Source: Chloroflexota bacterium
Lineage (GTDB): Bacteria; Chloroflexota; Anaerolineae; J102
Assembly: GCA_029782215.1 (NCBI GenBank)
Contig: JAKOVD010000032.1
Location: forward strand, 62,001 to 126,000
Reading direction: 5' to 3'
DNA: 64,000 nt
In this document: in pieces, positions 43,515 to 52,360 of the stretch
How positions within the stretch are numbered: the first letter of the stretch is position 1
How the letters are laid out: each line of letters begins with the position of its first letter
The notes under the pieces: generated by a model
Database searches by the model: none
The model's input: only the letters and a program-made list of their open reading frames with translations
Told to the model about the DNA's origin: nothing
Program-made: the position numbers and the translations under genes

Positions 43515-44519
43515 TCAGAGGCGACGGCTTTCGCGCAGCAGCCACGGCACCCCCACCACGATGGGGAAGCTGAGCACCACGATATGGAGCAAGATGCCAA
43601 AAGCCAGCGCCTGCTCGGCAGACTGGCCGGTGAGTGAAAGCGCGAGCACAGCGAGCGCTTCAAAGACGCCGATCTGGCCGGGCGCTAACGGAACGCTGAT
43701 ACCGCTCTGGATCACAAGCACCACCAGGGCCGAGCTGAGCAGTGTCGGCGGCAGTCCCACCGCCTTCAACAGCGCCGTATTGACCAGGATACCCGCTGCC
43801 CAGATCAAAACGGAATAGGCAAGGAGCCAGGGCAGCAGCCTGACGTGGCGCAAGGCCTGGAGTCCGTCCAGCAAACCCGACAGCGCCCGGCTAGGCTTCG
43901 AGAGGACGGGACGCGACATGGCCAGCCGGGCCAGCATCCTCTGGCCGATGGGCAGGGCGATAAGCACGGCTACCCACATCACCAGGCCGATCAGGGCGCC
44001 AATGAAGGCGCTGCGCTCCGGCGAGCCAAGCCAGGCTGGCAGTATGATCGAGGGCAGGACCAGGGCGTAAAGAAGCCCCATGATCGTCAGATCGATGACC
44101 TTCTCCGCGCCGATGGTGCCTACCGCCGCCGCCGTGCTGCTGCCACGATGGCGGCCGGTGAAATAGGCACGCGTCAAATCCCCACTTCGCAGGGGCAGGA
44201 CGAAGTTCAGCAGTTGGCCTGACATCAGGGCGCCAAAGGCATAGCCCTTCGGGGGTTGCTGGCCGGGCGGAAAGAGCAGTCGCCAGCGCAGCGCCTTGGC
44301 CACGTTGTTGACCATGATCACACCCAGGCCGACCAGCACCCACAGGGGTTGGGCAAGAGTCAGATACTGGATCGCCCTGCCCCAGTGCACCTGGCGCGAA
44401 AGCAGATAGATGGCGAGCGCCGCCAACCCCAACCCCACCAGCAGGCGCATACCCCAACGCGCCCAGGTCCAGGCCCTGGACTCGCTTGTTTCGTCCAAAG
44501 TGGTGGCTGCTTCTTTCAA
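43515..44519 (-). CDS. Flippase-like integral membrane protein (LPG_synthase_TM/UPF0104)
   Basis: 334 residues, about eight hydrophobic helices. It shows the family pattern RLLVGLGLAALAIYLLSRQV at the start, GVIMVNNVAKALRWRLLF, LLNFVLPLRSGDLTRAYF and SVPLAPGQIGVFEALAVLAL near the end. Family members include the membrane part of lysyl-phosphatidylglycerol synthase and archaeal AglD-linked proteins; many act as lipid or lipid-linked-sugar flippases. Here it could translocate a lipid-linked intermediate, since no Wzx gene is seen. Its ATG overlaps the sulfotransferase stop (ATGA), so the two are translationally coupled. Confidence 0.82.
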   Translation of the reverse strand: MKEAATTLDETSESRAWTWARWGMRLLVGLGLAALAIYLLSRQVHWGRAIQYLTLAQPLWVLVGLGVIMVNNVAKALRWRLLFPPGQQPPKGYAFGALMSGQLLNFVLPLRSGDLTRAYFTGRHRGSSTAAAVGTIGAEKVIDLTIMGLLYALVLPSIILPAWLGSPERSAFIGALIGLVMWVAVLIALPIGQRMLARLAMSRPVLSKPSRALSGLLDGLQALRHVRLLPWLLAYSVLIWAAGILVNTALLKAVGLPPTLLSSALVVLVIQSGISVPLAPGQIGVFEALAVLALSLTGQSAEQALAFGILLHIVVLSFPIVVGVPWLLRESRRL

Positions 44520-45472
44520 GCCCGCGCTCCCATCTCAGGACGCGGGGATGCCGGCGTCGTGTAGGCGTCGATGCCGCTGTCAGCAACGACAGCCATGATC
44601 TCCCTGACGTCGCCTTCCGAAAGCACATCCTCCCAAAACATGGCCTCACCCCGCCGTACATAGTCTGACTCGGTGGCCGTCAAGCCGTGCACCGTGCGCA
44701 TCGTGGTCATAGACGGGACGAACAGGTGCGAAGGATGCATGTGGATGTCGGAATAGCCAAGGCAAGCGAAGAGGTTGCGGGCGGCGGCAAACGGCTGGGC
44801 GTAGAAGTCCTCATAGTGGAACATCGGGACAGCGCCCGATCTCAATTCCGCCTGGGCGAACGCATACGTCACCGCCCACATCGCCGCCTGTTTCTGCAGG
44901 TCCGACCGCGCCCGGCGCGCGATGCGCTGCGCCGTTCCGACCGCGGCGTCCGCTGGCGTCGCCAGGGGCCGTTCCACGAACATCCGCCAGTGCGCGTCCC
45001 AGCCGAACTCGTTCCAGAAGTTTGGCCGCCTGCGAATGGACGCGATCACGGCGCACGGGTGCCTGACCAGGAAGACAATGCGGGCGTTCAGGTTCTCCCG
45101 CAGCCAGGGGATCATGAAGTTCGCACGGATTTCTTTGAAGCCCAGCACCCTGCACTCACTCCAGATCGCCTCGATGAATTCGCTGCTGACCTCGTCCAGC
45201 GGTGTGAACACATGATTGCGCAGCAGCCACGGGTGTCGGTTCTCCTTGGCGAGCACAGCGGCCAGGTAGGCGCCTGCTCGCTGCGAGCTTTCCCGATCAG
45301 ACAAGCTGGCGTAACAGACATCGGCAGCAAAACTGCACGTTCGCGGGTGCAACGGCTCGAACAGGATCAAGCCGCCAAGCGACTTCGAGATGATGTCGGA
45401 GAGCCACGTCGTTCCCGACCGGCCGAAACCGAGCACGACAATAGGTCCCTGCGGACGCCCGTTCTCGCTCAC
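44516..45472 (-). CDS. Sulfotransferase
   Basis: 318 residues from the GTG at 45472, which has a GGAGG ribosome site 7 bases upstream; the frame remains open to 45892 but overlaps the aminotransferase gene. The PAPS-binding loop VVLGFGRSGTTWLSDII (about 14-30) and the 3'-phosphate site IVFLVRHPCAVIASIRRR are both well formed. A conserved-looking FHYEDFYAQPFAAARNLFACLG matches the family's C-terminal half. It probably transfers sulfate to a sugar or lipid precursor of the glycan. It lies 4 bases after the aminotransferase stop and overlaps the flippase-like gene. Confidence 0.88.
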   Translation of the reverse strand: MSENGRPQGPIVVLGFGRSGTTWLSDIISKSLGGLILFEPLHPRTCSFAADVCYASLSDRESSQRAGAYLAAVLAKENRHPWLLRNHVFTPLDEVSSEFIEAIWSECRVLGFKEIRANFMIPWLRENLNARIVFLVRHPCAVIASIRRRPNFWNEFGWDAHWRMFVERPLATPADAAVGTAQRIARRARSDLQKQAAMWAVTYAFAQAELRSGAVPMFHYEDFYAQPFAAARNLFACLGYSDIHMHPSHLFVPSMTTMRTVHGLTATESDYVRRGEAMFWEDVLSEGDVREIMAVVADSGIDAYTTPASPRPEMGARA

Positions 45473-45476
45473 AAGC

Positions 45477-46607
45477 CTACCTCCGCTGTCCAACGATGAC
45501 GTTGACCACTCGCTGCAGGTCCGCCGCGGTAAGACTCGATCCTGAAGGTAAACACAGGCCATCGCGGAACAACTGCTCCGCCACCGCGCCGCCCAGGTGC
45601 TCATAGCCCGCAAAGACCGGCTGCAGGTGCATCGGCTTCCAGACGGGGCGCGCCTCGATGTTCTCCGCCTCCAGGGCGAGACGCACGGTCTCGCGATCGG
45701 CGCCGAAGCGTTCCGCATCGATGGTAATGACGGTGAGCCAGCGCGTGTGGCGCCCCCAGGGAGCCTCGGGCATGAAGCCGATCCCCGGCAGGTCTGCCAA
45801 TGCCTGGCGGTAGCACTCGAAATTGCGGCGTCGCGCCAGCACGCGCTCCTCGAGCACGGCGAGCTGGCCACGACCGATCGCAGCCAGGACATTGCTCATC
45901 CGGTAGTTGTAGCCGACCTCAGTGTGCTCGTAGTGAGGAGCCAGTTCGCGCGCCTGGGTGGCCAGCTTGCGCGCATGCTGGATCAGGCCGGCATCATCCG
46001 ACACAAGCATGCCCCCGCCTGACGTGGTGATGATCTTGTTGCCGTTAAAAGAGTAGATGCCGAAGCGGCCAAATGTCCCCGGCGCACGTCCCTGGTAGGT
46101 GGCGCCCAAGGCCTCGGCCGCATCCTCGATCAGGTGTACGCCGTAGCGCTCACACGCGGCCTGGATGGGCGCGACCTGGGCGCTCTGGCCATAGAGATGC
46201 ACCAACACGGCTGCCTTGGGCAGCCGCCCGCGCCGGGCCCGCGTCTCCAGGGCATCGACGAACAGGTCAGGGTCGGCGTTCCAGGACAACGCCTCGCTGT
46301 CAACGAAGACGGGCCGCGCCCCCTGGTAGAGGATCGGGTTGACGCTTGCCGAGAAGGTAAGCGTCGAGACCAGGACCTCGTCGCCAGGCCCGACGTCGCT
46401 CAGAATCAAAGCCAGGTGCAGAGCGGCCGTCCCCGAACTCACTGCCGCCGCATGCCTGGCGCCGGTGCAGGTGCAGAATTCCTGCTCGAACGCGTCCACG
46501 TGTGGACCCAGGGGCGCAATCCAGTTGGTGGCAAAGGCCTCCTGGATCAAACCCAGTTCGCGCCCCGACATGTGCGGGGGCGAGAGATAGAGACGGCTAG
46601 AAGTCAC
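45477..46607 (-). CDS. DegT/DnrJ/EryC1 sugar aminotransferase
   Basis: 376 residues. PLP-dependent amination of a UDP-4-keto-6-deoxy sugar. N-terminal LYLSPPHMSGRELGLIQEAF, cofactor loop SSGTAALHLAL, EDAAEALGATYQG, and Lys191 in YSFNGNKIITTSGGGM as the PLP-binding lysine. EVGYNYRMSNVLAAIGRGQL is typical of PglE-type aminotransferases that use the dehydratase product, here likely from the gene at 33-35 kb. ATG overlaps the HAD gene stop by four bases. Confidence 0.93.
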   Translation of the reverse strand: MTSSRLYLSPPHMSGRELGLIQEAFATNWIAPLGPHVDAFEQEFCTCTGARHAAAVSSGTAALHLALILSDVGPGDEVLVSTLTFSASVNPILYQGARPVFVDSEALSWNADPDLFVDALETRARRGRLPKAAVLVHLYGQSAQVAPIQAACERYGVHLIEDAAEALGATYQGRAPGTFGRFGIYSFNGNKIITTSGGGMLVSDDAGLIQHARKLATQARELAPHYEHTEVGYNYRMSNVLAAIGRGQLAVLEERVLARRRNFECYRQALADLPGIGFMPEAPWGRHTRWLTVITIDAERFGADRETVRLALEAENIEARPVWKPMHLQPVFAGYEHLGGAVAEQLFRDGLCLPSGSSLTAADLQRVVNVIVGQRR

Positions 46608-47293
46608 GGTTGATGCTCCGGTAAGAGAACGCGCTGCAATTCCGCCAGGTCCGCCACGGTCGTATGGGGCGCATGTTCCGGCGTTGGCGGCTCCAGCTCG
46701 GCGTATTCGGCGCCGGCCTGGCGCAGGCGGACGGTGTAGATGCCAAGCTGGCGCGCCCCCAGAAAGTCCTTGCGTGGGTTATCACCCACATAGACGGCGC
46801 GTTCGCCTGGAGCTTCCAGGCCGCCCAATGCCGCATCGTAGGGGATCCGGCTGGGCTTCCAGGCATCTCTGCCCCAGGTATCCGAAAAGACGACGACGTC
46901 AAACAAGGGCTGCAGGCCGAGCGCCGCCAGTTTGCGCCGTTGGACGTCCAGGTAACCGTCGCTCAACAGGCCCAGCCGGTAGCGCTGCCTCAGCGTTTGC
47001 AGCAGTGCGGGCATGCCGGGAAAAGGCGTGAGGTGGGGTTCATGCTCACGATAGGCCTGCAGCAGGTCCCCTATCCACGGCGCCGGCTCGATGCCATGCG
47101 CTGCCAGCCAGCGGTTGAACGTGTCGCCGCGCACACCGGCCTGGAAAAGCGCCGCCAGCTCGTCATAGCCCTGGCCCACCGGGATACCCACAAGCTCTTC
47201 GGCCCGCCTGGCGACGGCTGTGAAGCCGCTGAGCACGTAGTCCCGCTCAGCATAGAGCGTGTCATCCAGGTCAAACAGGATCGCCAGCCACAT
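46604..47293 (-). CDS. HAD-superfamily hydrolase
   Basis: 229 residues. Motif I FDLDDTLYAE (nucleophile D8, acid D10), motif II GLLSDGYLDVQ, Lys in WGRDAWKPSRIPYD and motif IV AVYVGDNPRKDFLGAR give a complete catalytic set; the helical cap between motifs I and II is type C1. The substrate is likely a phosphorylated sugar or a nucleotide sugar precursor. It sits between an ATP-grasp gene (23-base overlap) and the aminotransferase (ATGA overlap), so the three are tightly coupled. Confidence 0.9.
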   Translation of the reverse strand: MWLAILFDLDDTLYAERDYVLSGFTAVARRAEELVGIPVGQGYDELAALFQAGVRGDTFNRWLAAHGIEPAPWIGDLLQAYREHEPHLTPFPGMPALLQTLRQRYRLGLLSDGYLDVQRRKLAALGLQPLFDVVVFSDTWGRDAWKPSRIPYDAALGGLEAPGERAVYVGDNPRKDFLGARQLGIYTVRLRQAGAEYAELEPPTPEHAPHTTVADLAELQRVLLPEHQP

Positions 47294-48353
47294 GGCCCTT
47301 CATCATCTGCGGGACCTCTGCGCGCTCGGCGTCGGTGAGGAAGGTGGATTCGTCAAAGCGCGTGATATAGAGTCCGGTTCGATAGGCGCCGAGCGGCGGA
47401 ATCTCGATGGGAAGGCCCGCCGCCCTCGCCAACAGCCAGAGCGGGCCATCGACCCCGGCAGCAATGCCCAGGGGCACGCCTCCGCCCAGGCGCGCGTTGA
47501 TCTCCGTGAAGTGCGGGACCCCATCGCGCACGATGCACTGGACGGTGATCGGGCCGATGGCAGGCAAAGCCGAAGCCACCTGGCTGCAGGCGTCCATGAT
47601 CCGGTCATCCCTGACGGTCACGCCCTTGGCCACCTCGCCCCACCGCACCTCAATGCGCCGCCGCGACACCACGCCGAGCAAGACACCCTCGACGTCGCAG
47701 TAGACGTCAGTGGTGACTTCCGGCCCTTCCACGAACTCCTGGATCATCGGGTCCCGGACATAGCTGAGGAAGAACGCCAGCTCGACCGCATTGTTCACCT
47801 TGAAGGCCGATTTTCCGGCGCTGCCGCTGCGCGGCTTCACGAACACCGGGTATTCCAGCTGTGCGGGATCCAGTTGCCCGGGCAGCCACGAGCGCGGAAT
47901 CGGCAGCCCCAGGCGGGTGAAGAAGCCGGTCGTCAACCACTTATCCTGCGCCATGGCCGCCGCCTCGAGCGGGACCACACCCAGGCGGGCGCCCGTGGCC
48001 TCAATGGCTGCCCGGTTGGCCGCCAACACGGGGATGTCGGGGTCGATCAAAGGAAAGACCAGGTCGATGCGCTCTCGCCGGCAAAGCTCAACCAGGACAG
48101 GGATATAGTCAGGCGACGACAGCCGCGGCACCAGGTAGGGACGATCTGCCACCCTGAGCGCTGGTGCAAGCGAGTCAATGTCGAGGGCGACAAGTCGTCC
48201 GGCCAGACCGAGCCGGTCGTAGGCCGCGCGAAACGCGCGCAGCAGCTCAACGCGGCGTCCTGCACTGGTGAAGAGGACATTGACCTCAGGTTTGTGCGTC
48301 GGTGCCGTAGAACTCCTCCATGGTCGCCTGGCCCTGCTGGCTGATACCCTCAC
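47271..48353 (-). CDS. ATP-grasp ligase (carbamoyl-phosphate-synthase-like)
   Basis: 360 residues as an open frame from GTG at 48353, of which the first 23 overlap the preceding gene and are not conserved. Homologues begin at VNVLFTSAGRRVELLRAF, where no ATG, GTG or TTG exists. ATP-grasp features: YPVFVKPRSGSAGKSAFKV, MIQEFVEGPEVTTDVYC and the Mg-binding FTEINARLGGGVPL. ATP-grasp enzymes join a carboxylate to an amine or thiol through an acyl phosphate. In this setting it may attach an amino or organic acid to the amino sugar produced by the DegT enzyme; that is inference. Confidence 0.85.
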   Translation of the reverse strand: MRVSASRARRPWRSSTAPTHKPEVNVLFTSAGRRVELLRAFRAAYDRLGLAGRLVALDIDSLAPALRVADRPYLVPRLSSPDYIPVLVELCRRERIDLVFPLIDPDIPVLAANRAAIEATGARLGVVPLEAAAMAQDKWLTTGFFTRLGLPIPRSWLPGQLDPAQLEYPVFVKPRSGSAGKSAFKVNNAVELAFFLSYVRDPMIQEFVEGPEVTTDVYCDVEGVLLGVVSRRRIEVRWGEVAKGVTVRDDRIMDACSQVASALPAIGPITVQCIVRDGVPHFTEINARLGGGVPLGIAAGVDGPLWLLARAAGLPIEIPPLGAYRTGLYITRFDESTFLTDAERAEVPQMMKGHVAGDPV

Positions 48354-48915
48354 GCCGCAGCGTCCGCACCAGGGTCAATGCCAGTATACGCAGGTCCAGC
48401 CTGAACGATAAGTGGTCAACGTACCAGACATCCAGGGCAAATTTCTGCTCCCAACTTAGGGCGTTGCGCCCGTTCACCTGCGCCCAACCCGTGATGCCGG
48501 GGCGCACCTCATGGCGGCGCGCCTGCTCGGGCGTGTAGCGCTCGAGATAGCGCATGAGCAGCGGACGGGGTCCAACCAGGCTCATGTCGCCTGTGAGAAC
48601 GTTCAGAAACTCCGGCAGCTCGTCCAGGCTCGTGCTGCGCAGGAAGCTGCCAAAGCGCCCAAGCCGCTGCTCATCGGGCAGAAGCTGGCCATCCGCATCG
48701 CGCTCATCCGTCATGGTTCGGAACTTGCGCAGGGTGAAGGGCTTGCCGGCCATGCCAGGACGCTGCTGGCTAAACAAAACCGGGGAACCCAGTCGCCACC
48801 GTGTGATCAACGCGACCACGGCTATCACCGGGCTGAGCAGGATGATCAGCAGGCTGGCAGCTCCGAAATCAAACAGGCGCTTGCCCTTGTCCTTGTACAC
48901 TGCCGGTCGCCTCAC
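48286..48915 (-). CDS. Initiating polyprenyl-phosphate phosphoglycosyl transferase (PglC/WcaJ type)
   Basis: 209 residues, the size of small monotopic PglC-like enzymes, not of full WcaJ. One N-terminal hydrophobic helix (FGAASLLIILLSPVIAVVALI), then PVLFSQQRPGMAGKPFTLRKFRTM, LDELPEFLNVLTGDMSLVGPRPLL with the catalytic Asp-Glu pair, and RPGITGWAQVNGRN. It loads the first sugar phosphate onto undecaprenyl phosphate, starting repeat-unit assembly; an amino sugar donor is likely from context. ATG overlaps the stop of the GT4 gene (48912-48915). Confidence 0.94.
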   Translation of the reverse strand: MRRPAVYKDKGKRLFDFGAASLLIILLSPVIAVVALITRWRLGSPVLFSQQRPGMAGKPFTLRKFRTMTDERDADGQLLPDEQRLGRFGSFLRSTSLDELPEFLNVLTGDMSLVGPRPLLMRYLERYTPEQARRHEVRPGITGWAQVNGRNALSWEQKFALDVWYVDHLSFRLDLRILALTLVRTLRREGISQQGQATMEEFYGTDAQT

Positions 48916-50126
48916 CTGGAAACCGCCAGGCGTTCCAGGAGTTGAACAAAGGCCTGGGCCTGGCGCCTGCGGTCGAACTTCTCCACCACATACGCCCGTC
49001 CCCGTGCGCCCATCGCCGCGGCCTGCTCAGGATGGTCGCGGAGGGAGATGATCGCCGCGGCCAGCGCTTCGGCGTCGCCGGGATGCACACAGATGCCGCC
49101 CCCCGCCGCTTCCACCACCTGCTGGATAACGCCTTCGATCGCCAGGAGCACCGGCTTGCCTGCCGCCATATAGTCGAAGACCTTGTTGGGATAGGTCGTG
49201 CGAAACATCGGTATGTCGAGCAGGATGGCGACGCAGGCGTCCGAAGCGGCGAGCACTTCGGGCATCCGCTCCTTGGGAAGCGCGCCCATGAAGGTCACGT
49301 TCTCGAGGTGCTCCGCCTCGGCCAGGGCCTCCAACCGGCGGCGCTCTTTGCCATCGCCGGCCAGCCAGAAGCGAATCGCGGGCTGATCCCGGAGCGTTGC
49401 GGCGGCCGCCAGCAAGGTGGGGATGTCATTGGCCTGGCCGAGGGCGCCGGCATACGTGACCACGAAGCTGTCGCTGGCGCCCATGCTCTCGCGAACGGCC
49501 GCGCCGCCGATGTCCGGCCGGAACATGGTAGGATCGACGCCGTTGGGAATCAAGGTGACTTTGGCCGTGTCGATGCCAAGTCCCAGCAGGTAGTCACGAT
49601 AGGCGGGCGAGTTGACGAGCAGGTGGTCGGCCCTGGCATAGAGAAAGTGCTCGAGCCGGCGCGCCAGCTTGATCAACACAGGGTTGGTGAGCACGCCCAT
49701 GTCAATGGCAAAATCCGGCCACAGGTCGCGCACCTCCAGCAAGAAGGGGCGCCGGCGCAGCAGCGCCACCAGCCAGGCCGAGATGGCCTGGAACATGGGC
49801 GGTGTGGTGCCCATGACCACGTCCACGGGACCGGCGCGCAGCGCCTCCCACACGGACGTCACCATGAAGCCCAGGAAGGCGATGATGCGCCAGACGAAGC
49901 TCCGGTGCAGCGTCGCCGGTGTGCGGGCGCGGATGACCGTCACGCCCGGCGCCACCTCAGAGCGCGCAGCTTCATCCGCCTTGACGTTGGCAAGATAGCT
50001 GACGGAGCTGCCGATGATCGTGAACCGGTGCCCTTGACTGGCACAGGCCCGGGCCAATTCGAAGTGCCGCGTGCCGCCGGCTTCGCCCGGCCCTACGTAA
50101 ACCTGGTGAATGAGCAGAATGTGCAT
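48912..50126 (-). CDS. Family 4 glycosyltransferase (WbuB/PglA-like)
   Basis: 404 residues. GT-B fold with N-terminal ILLIHQVYVGPGEAGGTRHFELA, middle PFLLEVRDLWPDFAI, then VTLIPNGVDPTMF, VVTYAGALGQANDIPTLL and C-terminal YPNKVFDYMAAGKPVLLA. The EVRDLWPD and NKVFDYMAAGKPV segments are typical of transferases that add the second sugar, often to a lipid-linked amino sugar. It is placed next to the initiating transferase, supporting that role. The ATG (50126) and the heparinase stop share a base. Confidence 0.92.
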   Translation of the reverse strand: MHILLIHQVYVGPGEAGGTRHFELARACASQGHRFTIIGSSVSYLANVKADEAARSEVAPGVTVIRARTPATLHRSFVWRIIAFLGFMVTSVWEALRAGPVDVVMGTTPPMFQAISAWLVALLRRRPFLLEVRDLWPDFAIDMGVLTNPVLIKLARRLEHFLYARADHLLVNSPAYRDYLLGLGIDTAKVTLIPNGVDPTMFRPDIGGAAVRESMGASDSFVVTYAGALGQANDIPTLLAAAATLRDQPAIRFWLAGDGKERRRLEALAEAEHLENVTFMGALPKERMPEVLAASDACVAILLDIPMFRTTYPNKVFDYMAAGKPVLLAIEGVIQQVVEAAGGGICVHPGDAEALAAAIISLRDHPEQAAAMGARGRAYVVEKFDRRRQAQAFVQLLERLAVSR

Positions 50127-52360
50127 CAGATGGAGTACGGTCGTTCGTGAATGACCAGCGTCTCGGCGCCCTCTCCCTGCCGGGAAACCGACGCCACCAA
50201 GGGCCCGCCGTCAGCGCCGGACCAGCGGACCACAGCCGTCCAGCGGGCTCCCACTACTTGCAGCCCGCCTTCCGGCGCATCCGTCACGGTGCAGGCCTCG
50301 GGGCCAAGACAGCTCATGAGCCTGACGCTCGACGCCTCCACCGCGTACGCGAGCGACAGCGCCGGCTCCCGGACCCAGTAGCGCGGGGAGTACCAGCCGC
50401 GCGGGGAGTCCTCTGCCGCCCGCACCAGTGAGACGGCGGCATCGGCGCCGCCGGCGCACACCCGGACATGATAGTCGCCAGCAGAAGTTCGCAGCATCAA
50501 GTGGGCGGCATCGGCCTGCCACGTGTAGGGCCAGGCGGCAAACAGCCAGTGCAGCCGGTAGCGATGGGAGGCTGTCGACGTCAAATGGTCGATCACGAGC
50601 CACTGCTCATCACCCAGGTGCAGCACGCCCCGGCGGTGGTGCACAGGCGCCGGCAGGCGCGTGTAGCCGTCGTGTCCCCCTTCCCAATAGGCCAGGGTTC
50701 CATGCTGCGCCCGAAGGCGAACAGCGGTGTCGCCATGCGGCCAGGGCAGCCACAAATAGCGTCCGCGGCGGTCCATTTGCTCTCGCTCGTCCACCGTGAC
50801 GGTATTGTGGTACGCCGTCGCGGCCAGGGGAATGGTATCCCAGGGCGCCGCCGCGTTGTAGCTGAAAGTGCCCGGATCGATGGCGATATCAAGGCCGCGC
50901 CAGCCGATGTCCACGTGCAGAAGGTCGGCCTGGCTGGGACGGTGCCGGAACTGCTGCGGGCACCGCATGAAGGCCATGCCGTCGCCCGTGCGCAAAGCGT
51001 AGTAGCCGCCCGCAGCCGCATCAAGGTCTGTCTGTGCCAGGCTGTTCGCAGGGCTCCGCAAAGCCTCCGGACCCTGCAGCCAGAGCAGGTCTTCGTCCCA
51101 TGGGCCATCGCCGTAGCAGCGCGAGTCGCAGCCATAGAAGTGCGCTGCCTGGATGGCGGGACGAAAATCGTCATAGGCGCAGTGGCTCAGAGGCAGGATC
51201 AAGGCCCCGTCATCATGGCCGTAACGAGGCAGCCAGCCCGTCCCTGCGTCGGACAGGGCATAGAGGAATGTCGCCGCACGCCCGACCGTCTCATAGACGC
51301 TGCGGTCCAGGGGCTGGTGGTTGCGCTCACCCAAAGCCAGCGCCCAAAGTAGGTCCTGCAGGCCCACGCGTTCATAGTTGAACGAATGTTGCGAAAACGC
51401 GCCGTCGGCATAGAACAGCCTGGCGGTTTGCGCTTCCAGCGTCCGGCGCCCCAGCCGCAGCCAGCGTGTCGAGGCGTCCAACTCGGGGAATAACAGTCCG
51501 ATCGTCCACAGCCCCACCGGCTCGCTCAGGCTGTGGTTGTTGCGCTGGCTGAGAGCGTAGCCCAGATTGGCCTCGATGCGTTCGCCGGAAACGGCCACCA
51601 TCTGGGCCAAATCGACCACTCGCTGCGCCGTCGTGGCCGGACTCTCCAGGAAGCCGTACAAACCGAAACACCAGGCCATGACCCGAAAGGCAGTCTCCTG
51701 ACCACAGCGCCAGTTCGGTCCAAGCTGGGGCGGATTGGCCTGGCGCCAACTGGCGACGGCCTGCCAGAACAGCTCCGGCCACTTCTCGTCCCCGGTGCGC
51801 CAGTAGAGCCGCACCAGGTCATAGGCGAAGCCAAAGCGGCTCGGCTCCCAAATGACTTTGATGTCGCCATAGGCGTATTCATCCAGATCCGTCCAATGCG
51901 CGTCGGCGGGCGCAGTCTCACCACTGAGCGCATTCCGGTGCCAGTTGGGCGGAAAGCCCGTCTCCAGGGTCAGGCCGGAGAAGTAGGTCAGAGAACCGGC
52001 CGCCAATCCCTCTCCCCTGGCAGCAAGCGCGGCGTCGCCTGTGGACCAGCGGGCAAAAAAGCCCTGAAAGACGGAGCGATCGGCGGGCGAAAACAGGAAG
52101 GGTGGAGCCTGCGTACGGCGATAGGCGAGATAGGCGTCAGGCTCAGAGGGCATGCCCTCCCGCAGCAGACCTGCCAGTGGTGCTGCCGTCCACGGGCGCG
52201 CCGGCAGGCGGCGCCGCAGCCAACCCGACTTGTTCCGCAGGGCGTAGCCCATGCGGTAGATAAGCCAGTCGGGGCCCAGGTGCCGGCCAAGCTGGTAGGC
52301 AAGCTTTAGCCTTTGCGAAACGCTCGGCGCAAGGCCCGCCTGTGGCACGCTAGGCGTCAC
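50126..52360 (-). CDS. Heparinase II/III-family protein
   Basis: 744 residues, a full-size member. The N-terminal alpha/alpha toroid (about 100-410) includes WKP-like W(E)PSRFGFAYDLVRLY and NNHSLSEPVGLWTIGLLFP, the segment with Asn-Asn-His that contributes the active site. The C-terminal beta-sandwich (from about 440) has LLHVDIGWRGLDIAIDPGTFSYN and TAYHNTVTVDEREQMDRRG, matching the heparinase II/III-like domain. There is no signal peptide, so it may act in the cytoplasm or on lipid-linked material, as in other glycan loci where it pairs with the bi-domain oxidoreductase. Start GTG 52360 with AGGTGG upstream; it overlaps the preceding gene by 11 bases. Confidence 0.88.
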   Translation of the reverse strand: MTPSVPQAGLAPSVSQRLKLAYQLGRHLGPDWLIYRMGYALRNKSGWLRRRLPARPWTAAPLAGLLREGMPSEPDAYLAYRRTQAPPFLFSPADRSVFQGFFARWSTGDAALAARGEGLAAGSLTYFSGLTLETGFPPNWHRNALSGETAPADAHWTDLDEYAYGDIKVIWEPSRFGFAYDLVRLYWRTGDEKWPELFWQAVASWRQANPPQLGPNWRCGQETAFRVMAWCFGLYGFLESPATTAQRVVDLAQMVAVSGERIEANLGYALSQRNNHSLSEPVGLWTIGLLFPELDASTRWLRLGRRTLEAQTARLFYADGAFSQHSFNYERVGLQDLLWALALGERNHQPLDRSVYETVGRAATFLYALSDAGTGWLPRYGHDDGALILPLSHCAYDDFRPAIQAAHFYGCDSRCYGDGPWDEDLLWLQGPEALRSPANSLAQTDLDAAAGGYYALRTGDGMAFMRCPQQFRHRPSQADLLHVDIGWRGLDIAIDPGTFSYNAAAPWDTIPLAATAYHNTVTVDEREQMDRRGRYLWLPWPHGDTAVRLRAQHGTLAYWEGGHDGYTRLPAPVHHRRGVLHLGDEQWLVIDHLTSTASHRYRLHWLFAAWPYTWQADAAHLMLRTSAGDYHVRVCAGGADAAVSLVRAAEDSPRGWYSPRYWVREPALSLAYAVEASSVRLMSCLGPEACTVTDAPEGGLQVVGARWTAVVRWSGADGGPLVASVSRQGEGAETLVIHERPYSI

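Noticed and set aside
45473-45892. 140-residue N-terminal extension of the sulfotransferase at 44516
   Set aside because: It overlaps the DegT gene completely, and the GTG at 45472 has an ideal GGAGG ribosome site.
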